From NCBI RefSeq assembly GCF_000016345.1, contig NC_009379.1:806001-870000 (forward strand): a stretch of DNA of 64,000 nt. Reading direction: 5' to 3'. Within the stretch, counting starts at the first letter, position 1. Every line of letters begins with the position of its first letter. The translations under genes were made by a program, and so were the position numbers. Below are positions 56,694-64,000 of the stretch, in pieces. The notes under the pieces are model-generated. The model had not been told where the DNA came from. It was given only the letters and a program-made list of their open reading frames with translations, and made no database searches. Origin of the DNA: Polynucleobacter asymbioticus QLW-P1DMWA-1. Lineage in GTDB: Bacteria > Pseudomonadota > Gammaproteobacteria > Burkholderiales > Burkholderiaceae.

Positions 56694-57976
56694 AAGACTT
56701 TTTATTAAAAGCCAAACTTTTGCTGACGCAATTATGGGGCCATGTGCAGCCTTTGTTGACTAAATGTTGGGAGCGTCTGCAACCTTATTGGACCTTATTT
56801 TTGGCACGTTGGAATGCTTTATTAGAAAAGTTAAGTACATTCAAGATCCCAGTTATCAATAAACAGTTATCACCAAGAACTATTGGCATCTCCATCATCC
56901 TGATATTTGCCATCATTGTGGTGGTTTGCCTCAAATCATGCGGTAAAGGCGTTACTCGTGTCCCCATACCGGTTACTACGGCATTACCCCTTTCACAAGA
57001 AATACGCAGTTTTGCTACCTTCGATGGGGTTGTTGATCCTTATCTCACCGTTAATTTGGATGCGCGCGTAAAGGGCTATCTCACCAAAATTGGGTTTGTA
57101 GATGGCTCTATGGTGAAAAAAGATGATTTGTTGTTTGTTATTGAGCAAGAGCCTTATATACAAGAAGTTAAGCTTAAAAAAGCTATCTATGACGAAGCCA
57201 AAATTGAATACGGACGTCAAAAATCCTTGCTAAAAGAAAATGCAACATCTCAGGCGGCTGTTGATAAAGCTTTATCTCAGTATCAGCAGGCGGAGGCTAA
57301 CTTAACCCTTGCTAAGATTAATTTAGGCTATACCGAAATTAGAGCTCCATTTGATGGACTAATGGGTAGACATTTATTGGATGTAGGTACATACCTAGAC
57401 ACTTCTACAAAAGGTGTACAGCTAGCAACCATCCAGCAGATTTCTCCCATATATGTGTATTTCTCAATCAATGAGCGAGAGTTCTTAAAGTTTCAGAAGG
57501 GCTTGGAGAACAAAGAAGAATATAAGGCTGAGGTGAATACCTTGCCGCTCTTTGTTGGTCTACAGAGTGAAAAAGGCTACCCACATGAAGGTATCTTAGA
57601 CTACGCGGCAAATTTAATCTCTACAGAAACCGGCTCCTTGCAATTGCGTGGAATCTTTAAGAATGCTGACTATCAATTAATACCTGGGCTGTATGCACGT
57701 GTAATGGCCCAGTATGGCGAACCAAGACAGGCTTTATTGGTGCCCAATACCGCCGTGATGAATGATCAAGTTGGGAACTATGTCTTTATTTTGGATGAGG
57801 CTAAGCGGGCTCAACGCCAGGATATTTCCCTGGGACAGCGTTTTGAAAAGTACGTTGAGGTAACGAAGGGTTTGTCAGCGACCAGCCAAGTGGTGATTAA
57901 CGGATTCATTAACTTAAGCGTTAATCAAGAAGCCAATCCGAAACAAGTAACCCTTGAAGCGATGATTCTTAAATAA
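56690..57976 (+). CDS. RND efflux periplasmic adaptor (membrane fusion protein)
   Basis: HlyD/AcrA-type adaptor of 428 residues. The core has the lipoyl/hairpin motifs VNLDARVKGYLTKIGFVDGS, AEANLTLAKINLGYTEIRAPFDGLMG and a C-terminal RQDISLGQRFEKYVEVTKGL. Unlike lipidated AcrA, it begins with about 65 amphipathic, Trp-rich cytoplasmic-looking residues and then one membrane span (TIGISIILIFAIIVVVCLKS, about residues 67-86), so it is anchored by a transmembrane helix. ATGA overlap with the outer-membrane gene and 2-bp gap to the permease. Confidence 0.92.
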   Translation: MKDFLLKAKLLLTQLWGHVQPLLTKCWERLQPYWTLFLARWNALLEKLSTFKIPVINKQLSPRTIGISIILIFAIIVVVCLKSCGKGVTRVPIPVTTALPLSQEIRSFATFDGVVDPYLTVNLDARVKGYLTKIGFVDGSMVKKDDLLFVIEQEPYIQEVKLKKAIYDEAKIEYGRQKSLLKENATSQAAVDKALSQYQQAEANLTLAKINLGYTEIRAPFDGLMGRHLLDVGTYLDTSTKGVQLATIQQISPIYVYFSINEREFLKFQKGLENKEEYKAEVNTLPLFVGLQSEKGYPHEGILDYAANLISTETGSLQLRGIFKNADYQLIPGLYARVMAQYGEPRQALLVPNTAVMNDQVGNYVFILDEAKRAQRQDISLGQRFEKYVEVTKGLSATSQVVINGFINLSVNQEANPKQVTLEAMILK

Positions 57977-57978
57977 TC

Positions 57979-60900
57979 ATGCTCTCTAAATTTTTTATCG
58001 AACGGCCAGTACTTGCCAATGTGATCGCCTTGATCATGGTGCTCATTGGGGGCGTCTGTATTTTTGGTTTGCCGATTTCACAATACCCCAATATCGTACC
58101 CCCAACAATTCAGGTCACCACTAGCTATCCAGGTGCAAGCGCTACTCTAGTACAGCAGTTAGTAGCAAGCAATATTGAAACCCAGGTTAATGGGGTGGAT
58201 GGCATGCTTTACATGGAGTCATCTTCTACCGATAGTGGTAATTACACGCTAACGGTCACGTTTCAGGTTGGTACAGATCCTGAGTTGGCACAAGTGAACG
58301 TTCAGAACAGGGTGGCGATTGCATTGCCGGCTTTACCCCAGGCGGTACAAAAGCAGGGTGTCACAACTAAAACCCAGTCCACGGCTATTTTGCAATTTGT
58401 GACGCTAACCTCAACAAACCCTGATCACGATGGATTGTTTTTAAGTAATCTCGCAAACCTGAAGTTACAACAACGTTTAGCTCGAATACCGGGCGTGGCG
58501 GCAGCCAATGTATTTGGCGTGGGAAATTACAGTATGCGGATTTGGCTCGATCCTGCACAGCTGAAGATGCGTAATCTAATGCCAAGCGATGTGATCGCGG
58601 TCATTAATAAACAAAACGTATTGCTTACGTCTGGTCAAATAGGGGCGCCCCCAACACCACTTGGGCAAGATTTCCAATTAACGCTCAATGTTACGAGCGC
58701 AATGACCACGCCAGAGCAGTTCGGCAACATTGTTGTTAAGACTGGAACTAAATCCGATATTACCTATTTGCGGGATGTCGCCAGAATTCAGATGGGCAGC
58801 CAAAATTACAGTCAATTCTTTAAAATTAATGACAAGGCTGCGGGCGGCATTGCAATTTATCAAATGCCGGGTGCTAATGCGTTAGCTGTGGCTCAAGCAG
58901 TTCGTCAAGAAATGGAAAAAATCACCAAGACACTTCCCAAGGAGGTTGCTTGGGAAATTCCATTTGATACCACCATGTTTGTGCAGGCATCTATTCATGA
59001 GGTGTACAAAACCCTCTATGAAGCCGGTATCTTGGTTTTATTTGTCATTATTGTTTTCTTACAAAACTGGCGCGCTACCTTAGTACCCGCTACTACAGTG
59101 CCCGTGACAATTATTGGTGCTTTTGCCTGCATGGCTGCATTGGGTTTCACGATCAACCTTATCACCTTGTTTGCGATTGTGTTGTGTATTGGTATTGTTG
59201 TCGATGATGCAATTGTGGTGGTCGAGGCGGTTTCCAAGAAGGTGGAAGAGGGTGAGGATCCTAAGCAGGGTGCAATCGACGCCATGACGCAATTAATGGG
59301 GCCTATTATCGGCATTACCCTTGTATTAATGGCCGTCTTTTTGCCTGCCTCTTTTATCTCTGGTGTTACCGGTCAAATGTATCGGCAATTTGCCTTGGTC
59401 ATTGCAGCTACCGCATTAATTAGCGGTATCAATGCAATTACTTTAAAACCAACACAAGCCGCGACTTATCTTAGACCCATTGATCCAAATGCAGTAAAGA
59501 ATCAGTTCTATCAAAAGTTTGATCAGTATTTTGATCGCCTCTCCAGCTGGTATGAACATCAAATTCATAAGCTGATGAATAATCGGCCCAAAGCCATTGC
59601 ATTTGGAGTTTCTATTATTGCTGCATCTCTCATTGGCCTGGCTATGATTCCCTCGGGATTTATTCCGAATGAGGATCAGGGCTATCTGCTTGTTTCGGTT
59701 ACCTTACCTGATGCTTCATCTTTGCAGAGAACAGAGGAGGGAATGAAAAAAGCAGTGGATGTATTGCGAGAGATACCTGGCGTAGATAGGGTGGTTGTCA
59801 TTGGCGGCATTAACCTTATTAATAACAGTAGCATCCAATCGAATACTGGCGGCTTATATGTCATCCTGAAACCATGGGATGTGCGCGGCAGAGGTGAGGG
59901 CTTGCGTGATGTTTATATAGCGATGAATGAACGTCTGAAGCAGGTGCAAGAACTCAAGTCTTTTGTACTTTTACCACCTGCCATACCAGGTCTCGGCTTA
60001 TCCGGTGGCTTTTCAATGAGACTCATGCTTACTGATGGCAGTAATAATTTTGCAAAATTAGAAGCGGCTACATCACAATTTATCAGTGAAGCCCAAAAGC
60101 ATCCAGAGGTCATGATGATCTTTACACCATTTCAAAACGATGTCCCTCAACTCCAACTCACATTCAATGTCGCTCGCGCCGAAACTGTTGGCGTGGCGAT
60201 TGGGGATGCATATGAGGTATTGCAGTCCTATGTTGGGTCGACCTACGTCAATCAATTTTTCAAATACGGACAAACATATCAGGTGTATGTCCAGGCTGAT
60301 GGTAAGTACCGGATGACTCCCGATCAGATCAGTCGGTTGTATGTCAGAAATAAGACTGGTGGAATGGTTCCCCTAGGATCTTTTATTGACATCAAAGAAG
60401 TTAATGGACCATCCTTTGTAAACCAGTTCCAGTTATATCCATCCGCTGCCATTTTGGGGGCCGCTAGTGATGGCTATAGCTCAGGTCAGGTGATGCAAGT
60501 GCTAGAAAACCTGGCTACACAAACCTTGCCAGATGGCGTCGCTTTTCAGTGGGAAGGCATGTCCTATCAAGAAAAGTTAGTGGGCAACACCATTGTCTTG
60601 ATCTTCGGACTATCCATCTTATTGGTATACCTGGTTCTAGCAGCTCAGTATGAAACTTGGGTTGCCCCATTATCGGTGCTGACGGCTGTTCCCCTATCAT
60701 TGTCGGGTCCGGTACTGGCGCTTGCCCTGACTGGTTTACCAAACAATATTTATGTACAAATTGGTTTGGTCTTGATGATTGCGCTTTCCTGTAAGAATTC
60801 CATTTTGATTGTTGAGGTTGCTCTGGAGTGCAAACATAAGGGAATGAGCTTTGTTGAATCTGCTTTGGAAGCATCTAAGGTTCGATTTAGGGCAATTGTC

Positions 60901-61107
60901 ATGACCTCTATCGCCTTTATTTTGGGTGTCATGCCGTTAATATTTTCTAGTGGTGCTGGCGCTGCAGCTCGTATATCGCTTGGAATTACCGTATTTAGCG
61001 GCATGATTGCCTCTACCTGCCTAGCAGTCGCATTAGTTCCCGTCTTTTATGTCGAAATTGAAACCTTCTTTGAGAACCGCACCAAGAAAAAAGATATCAA
61101 GGTTTAA
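57979..61107 (+). CDS. RND efflux permease, HAE1 family
   Basis: Inner-membrane proton-drug antiporter of 1042 residues, full length for AcrB/MexB/MexF. It starts MLSKFFIERPVLANVIALIM. Proton-relay aspartates are in GIVVDDAIVVVEAV (TM4), and the partner lysine is in ALSCKNSILIVEVA (TM10). The two large periplasmic loops are present. Substrates are not predictable, but the family exports hydrophobic compounds, antibiotics and solvents. No adjacent TetR or LysR regulator is visible. Confidence 0.95.
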   Translation: MLSKFFIERPVLANVIALIMVLIGGVCIFGLPISQYPNIVPPTIQVTTSYPGASATLVQQLVASNIETQVNGVDGMLYMESSSTDSGNYTLTVTFQVGTDPELAQVNVQNRVAIALPALPQAVQKQGVTTKTQSTAILQFVTLTSTNPDHDGLFLSNLANLKLQQRLARIPGVAAANVFGVGNYSMRIWLDPAQLKMRNLMPSDVIAVINKQNVLLTSGQIGAPPTPLGQDFQLTLNVTSAMTTPEQFGNIVVKTGTKSDITYLRDVARIQMGSQNYSQFFKINDKAAGGIAIYQMPGANALAVAQAVRQEMEKITKTLPKEVAWEIPFDTTMFVQASIHEVYKTLYEAGILVLFVIIVFLQNWRATLVPATTVPVTIIGAFACMAALGFTINLITLFAIVLCIGIVVDDAIVVVEAVSKKVEEGEDPKQGAIDAMTQLMGPIIGITLVLMAVFLPASFISGVTGQMYRQFALVIAATALISGINAITLKPTQAATYLRPIDPNAVKNQFYQKFDQYFDRLSSWYEHQIHKLMNNRPKAIAFGVSIIAASLIGLAMIPSGFIPNEDQGYLLVSVTLPDASSLQRTEEGMKKAVDVLREIPGVDRVVVIGGINLINNSSIQSNTGGLYVILKPWDVRGRGEGLRDVYIAMNERLKQVQELKSFVLLPPAIPGLGLSGGFSMRLMLTDGSNNFAKLEAATSQFISEAQKHPEVMMIFTPFQNDVPQLQLTFNVARAETVGVAIGDAYEVLQSYVGSTYVNQFFKYGQTYQVYVQADGKYRMTPDQISRLYVRNKTGGMVPLGSFIDIKEVNGPSFVNQFQLYPSAAILGAASDGYSSGQVMQVLENLATQTLPDGVAFQWEGMSYQEKLVGNTIVLIFGLSILLVYLVLAAQYETWVAPLSVLTAVPLSLSGPVLALALTGLPNNIYVQIGLVLMIALSCKNSILIVEVALECKHKGMSFVESALEASKVRFRAIVMTSIAFILGVMPLIFSSGAGAAARISLGITVFSGMIASTCLAVALVPVFYVEIETFFENRTKKKDIKV

Positions 61108-61141
61108 TTGATCGGGTACGCGATAAAAATTAAATAAAAAT

Positions 61142-61654
61142 ATGAGGCGCAGAATGAAGTTTGCAAAATTAGGTTTAATATTTTTCTTTTTCCTGATGTT
61201 GAGTGGCTGCTCCGTATATATGGCTGCACACCAACCCTCTGAAAAGAATGTTGATCTATTTAAAATAGGTACACCGAAAAGTTTTTTAGTTGCAGAGTTT
61301 GGTCAGCCAACATCTACAGAAATTCGGGATGGAAAAAAATATGACATCTATCGCTTTACTCAGGGTTATAGCGGTGGTGCCAAAGCTGGACGTGCTTTCG
61401 CAGAAGGGGTAGCTGATGTCTTCACCCTAGGTATTGCAGAGGTCATCACTACACCAGTAGAGACAATTGCCGATGGTAATTTAGTTGCTTATGAAGTGAG
61501 CTACGATAAGAATGACTTAGTAGATCAAGTGATTTTGTTAACCGCTAATGGCTCTTTACCTCCACCAAGTCAGATAGCTATACCACAAGCACCCAGCACT
61601 CCGTCAGTTGCACCTGCTCCTAGTCCGCAGACAACAGTACCCAAGTCCCAATAG
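61142..61654 (+). CDS. Small lipoprotein following the RND operon
   Basis: Protein of 170 residues with a lipoprotein signal (LMLSGC near residue 23) and a SmpA/BamE-like stretch IGTPKSFLVAEFGQPTSTEI, then a Gly/Ala-rich middle (YSGGAKAGRAFAEGVADVF) and a Pro/Ser-rich tail. The second methionine (61154) is an alternative start. It is 34 bp after the permease and may be cotranscribed. No defined function; the Gly-zipper-like middle suggests membrane contact. Confidence 0.72.
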   Translation: MRRRMKFAKLGLIFFFFLMLSGCSVYMAAHQPSEKNVDLFKIGTPKSFLVAEFGQPTSTEIRDGKKYDIYRFTQGYSGGAKAGRAFAEGVADVFTLGIAEVITTPVETIADGNLVAYEVSYDKNDLVDQVILLTANGSLPPPSQIAIPQAPSTPSVAPAPSPQTTVPKSQ

Positions 61655-61748
61655 GCATACTTATGGATAATGGCTTTACCCTTCACGTATTAATGAACGG
61701 TACGAATTCAAAAGATTTAGCTATCTAAAAGCTACTTAAAAGGGTGAT

Positions 61749-62942
61749 ATGGAGCCATTATTTAATCTGAAGGTAGTTGAAATGGGGCAGCTTATCGCCG
61801 GTCCCTTTGCAGCCAAGACGCTGGCAGATTTTGGTGCTGATGTCATCAAGATAGAGCCGCCTAAGGTAGGCGATGCCTTGCGTAAGTGGCGTCTTCTTAA
61901 AGATGGAACTTCAATTTGGTGGCAAGTTCAGTCACGCAATAAACGTTCACTCTCTTTAGATTTAAAACAAGCCGAAGCACAAGATATTGTGCGAACTCTT
62001 TTAAAAGAAGCTGATGTCTTAATTGAAAATTTTCGCCCAGGCACTTTAGAGGGATGGGGCCTTGATCCAGAAAAGTTACTCGAACTCAATCCCAAGTTAA
62101 TTGTTTTACGAATTAGTGGCTACGGTCAAACTGGCCCGTATCGTGACAAGCCTGGATTTGGAGTGGTAGCTGAGGCGATGGGTGGCTTACGCCACTTAAC
62201 TGCCGAGCCGGGACGCGTGCCAGTGCGTGTAGGAATCAGTATTGGCGATACTCTGGCATCACTGCATGGAGTAATTGGTATATTACTTGCGCTTCAAGAG
62301 CGACACCAAAGCGGCAAGGGCCAGATTATTGATATCGCTTTATATGAAGCAGTCTTTAATTGTATGGAAAGTCTATTACCGGAATACAGTGCATTTGGTG
62401 AGGTGCGACAAGCTGCGGGTAGCGCGTTGCCCGGCATCGCCCCAACGAATGCCTATCTCTGTAGTGATGGTGGATACGTATTGATTGCTGGTAATGGCGA
62501 TAGTATTTTCAAGCGCTTAATGACGGTAATAGGCCGAGAAGACTTAAGTAGTGATCCTGAGCTAGAAAATAATGATGGACGCGTTAAACGGGTTGCTGAG
62601 TTAGATCAAGCGATTGGTGAGTGGGCTAAATTACTGAATACTGACAAAGTATTGGCAGCGTTAGATTCAGTAGCAGTTCCAGCAGGACGTATCTATACAG
62701 TGGTCGATATTGCCAATGACCCACATTACAGGGCTAGAGAAAATATTCAAAGCATCAAAATGGCTGACGGGTCTACCCTAGATGTTCCAGGTGTAATACC
62801 TAAGCTATCTCGCACCCCGGGATCCATTAAGACACTAGCCCCTCAAATTGGTGAGAATACCGATGAAATTCTCAAAAGCATTGGTTTGAGCGAGTCACAG
62901 GTCGCTTCATTAAAAGAGCGCGGTGTCGCCTTTACTAAGTAG
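61749..62942 (+). CDS. CaiB/BaiF family CoA-transferase
   Basis: Class III CoA-transferase of 397 residues. MGQLIAGPFAAKTLADFGADVIKIEPP and SRNKRSLSLDLKQAEAQ (given in parts) are typical N-terminal motifs, and the catalytic aspartate is expected in ISIGDTLASLHG near residue 165. It transfers CoA between carboxylic acids; the substrate pair is unknown. The following HMG-CoA-lyase-family gene starts 13 bp later, so the two probably work in one breakdown pathway. Confidence 0.92.
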   Translation: MEPLFNLKVVEMGQLIAGPFAAKTLADFGADVIKIEPPKVGDALRKWRLLKDGTSIWWQVQSRNKRSLSLDLKQAEAQDIVRTLLKEADVLIENFRPGTLEGWGLDPEKLLELNPKLIVLRISGYGQTGPYRDKPGFGVVAEAMGGLRHLTAEPGRVPVRVGISIGDTLASLHGVIGILLALQERHQSGKGQIIDIALYEAVFNCMESLLPEYSAFGEVRQAAGSALPGIAPTNAYLCSDGGYVLIAGNGDSIFKRLMTVIGREDLSSDPELENNDGRVKRVAELDQAIGEWAKLLNTDKVLAALDSVAVPAGRIYTVVDIANDPHYRARENIQSIKMADGSTLDVPGVIPKLSRTPGSIKTLAPQIGENTDEILKSIGLSESQVASLKERGVAFTK

Positions 62943-62955
62943 GCAGGGTAAATAC

Positions 62956-63885
62956 ATGAGCAGAATTTATTTTAATGATGTGGTGTGTAGGGATGGCTTT
63001 CAGATTGAGCCAAACTTTATACCTACTGAAGACAAAATTAAGTTGGTTGACGAACTGAGCCAATGCGGTTTCGCAAAAATAGAGGTGACTTCATTTACCT
63101 CCCCCAAGGCGATTCCAATGCTGCGTGATGCAGAAGAGGTGATGGGGAAGATTAAACGAGTCCCTGGCGTTGAATATACTGTTTTAGTGCCTAATCTACG
63201 TGGAGCCGAGAGGGCGTTTGAATCTCGTGCAGATGAATTTAATCTCGTGATGTCGACATCCGAAACACATAACTTAGCCAATCTACGGATGGGCAGAGAG
63301 AAGAGTTTTTTTGGTCTCGCTAAAGTGATTCAATATGTTGATGGAAAAGTACCCATCAACGTTTCTCTATCAACTGCATTTGGCTGCCCAATGGAGGGTG
63401 ATGTTCCTCAAGAGGTGGTTGAGGATTATGTACAACGGTTCGCCGATCTAGGAGTTCGCGGCGTCACTATTTGCGACACAACGGGAATGGCCAATCCAGC
63501 ACAGGTTTCCAAGATGGCAGAGTCTTTGCAAAAACGTTTTACCAACTTACAGCTCACACTCCATTTCCACAATACGCGTGGGATGGGTTTAGCGAATTTA
63601 TTAGCGGCTGTTCAGTCGGGCATTACTCGTTTTGATGGATCTCTTGGTGGATTAGGAGGCTGTCCATATGCTCCTGGAGCAAGTGGCAATATCTCCAGCG
63701 AGGATGCCATTCATATGCTCGATGAAATGGGTTATGACACCGGAATCAATATCCCAAGATTGCTACAGCTAGCTCGTGAGCTACCGATGATTGTCCGTCA
63801 TGATGTACCAGGGCAAATTGCTAAAGCAGGGCTTTCATGTGACTTGCATCCAGCACCAGCTTATGTAGACGATTTACGCAAATGA
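62956..63885 (+). CDS. Hydroxymethylglutaryl-CoA lyase family protein
   Basis: DRE-TIM metallolyase of 309 residues from the ATG at 62956, which follows AGGG by about 8 bp and gives the family N terminus SRIYFNDVVCRDGFQIEP; the frame is open further upstream within the CaiB gene. Metal and catalytic features are VVCRDGFQ, LHFHNTRGMGLANLLA and the signature GGLGGCPYAPGASGNISSED with the catalytic cysteine. Substrate may be HMG-CoA or a related citramalyl/methylmalyl-type CoA ester; pairing with a CoA-transferase suggests a small organic-acid pathway. Confidence 0.9.
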   Translation: MSRIYFNDVVCRDGFQIEPNFIPTEDKIKLVDELSQCGFAKIEVTSFTSPKAIPMLRDAEEVMGKIKRVPGVEYTVLVPNLRGAERAFESRADEFNLVMSTSETHNLANLRMGREKSFFGLAKVIQYVDGKVPINVSLSTAFGCPMEGDVPQEVVEDYVQRFADLGVRGVTICDTTGMANPAQVSKMAESLQKRFTNLQLTLHFHNTRGMGLANLLAAVQSGITRFDGSLGGLGGCPYAPGASGNISSEDAIHMLDEMGYDTGINIPRLLQLARELPMIVRHDVPGQIAKAGLSCDLHPAPAYVDDLRK

Positions 63886-64000
63886 AATCAGCAAGCCCCC
63901 TCTAAAGGCGTCCAAATTCCCTTCCGGACCCCAATAATTTGCTTTTTTATATAAAAACCCTAGTACCGTTCTGCTTTTTATAAATAATAATATTCAATTA
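63886..64000. other. Gene-free end of window
   Basis: The last 115 bp are AT-rich with no recognisable coding region or strong hairpin; TTTATATAAA near 63945 is a possible -10 element on either strand. Confidence 0.4.

Overview
The window looks like a chromosomal segment from a Burkholderiales betaproteobacterium with moderately low G+C, most likely Polynucleobacter or a close relative. I infer this from protein similarity remembered from that group, the short H-NS-like protein with a TWTGRGKAPKWI core, the thrS-infC-rpmI-rplT-pheS-pheT-ihfA-merR-tRNA-Pro order, the sucA-odhB-lpdA-zapE run and the generally compact layout. No database search was possible.

Layout. (1) 1-4.4 kb is a sulfur-flavoured block: the end of a YeeE/YedE-type membrane protein, a DUF442 sulfurtransferase-like protein, a hotdog thioesterase, tRNA 2-selenouridine synthase (mnmH), and a large five-heme cytochrome c. 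The cytochrome joins a triheme alcohol-dehydrogenase-type cytochrome to a thiosulfate dehydrogenase (TsdA)-like diheme domain. Two FNR/ANR-type dyads lie upstream of it. (2) 4.4-13.3 kb holds acyl-CoA and electron-transfer metabolism (gcdH, ETF-quinone oxidoreductase, scoAB) with yhhQ, ybiT and gloA. (3) 13.3-17.3 kb has a CDF metal transporter fused in frame to an alpha/beta hydrolase, then a synthetase-type relA and tRNA-Val. (4) 17.4-25 kb is the translation cluster, with an apparent AUC start for infC. (5) 25-33.7 kb has an H-NS-like protein, an orphan HTH-receiver-like regulator, the 2-oxoglutarate dehydrogenase operon and zapE. (6) 33.7-51 kb is housekeeping: trpS, dapA-bamC, roxA, slyD, cysE, trmJ, suhB, lpxH, ppiB, cysS, a DNA glycosylase, accA, tilS, lysC and tRNA-Ser(GCU). 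(7) 51.15-54.86 kb is a small integrated islet at the 3' end of tRNA-Ser(GCU). It is bounded by an exact 14-bp repeat and carries a metallophosphoesterase, a HipBA-type toxin-antitoxin pair with its own promoter and dyads, and a broken tyrosine integrase. (8) 55-61.7 kb is a complete RND efflux operon with a following small lipoprotein. (9) 61.7-63.9 kb has a CaiB-type CoA-transferase and an HMG-CoA-lyase-family enzyme.

The most unusual items are the pentaheme cytochrome fusion with its FNR-type sites, the CDF-hydrolase fusion, and the tRNA-Ser islet with paired CTTACCA arm-like repeats at both ends. Nothing resembling a CRISPR array, rRNA operon or intact insertion sequence was seen.
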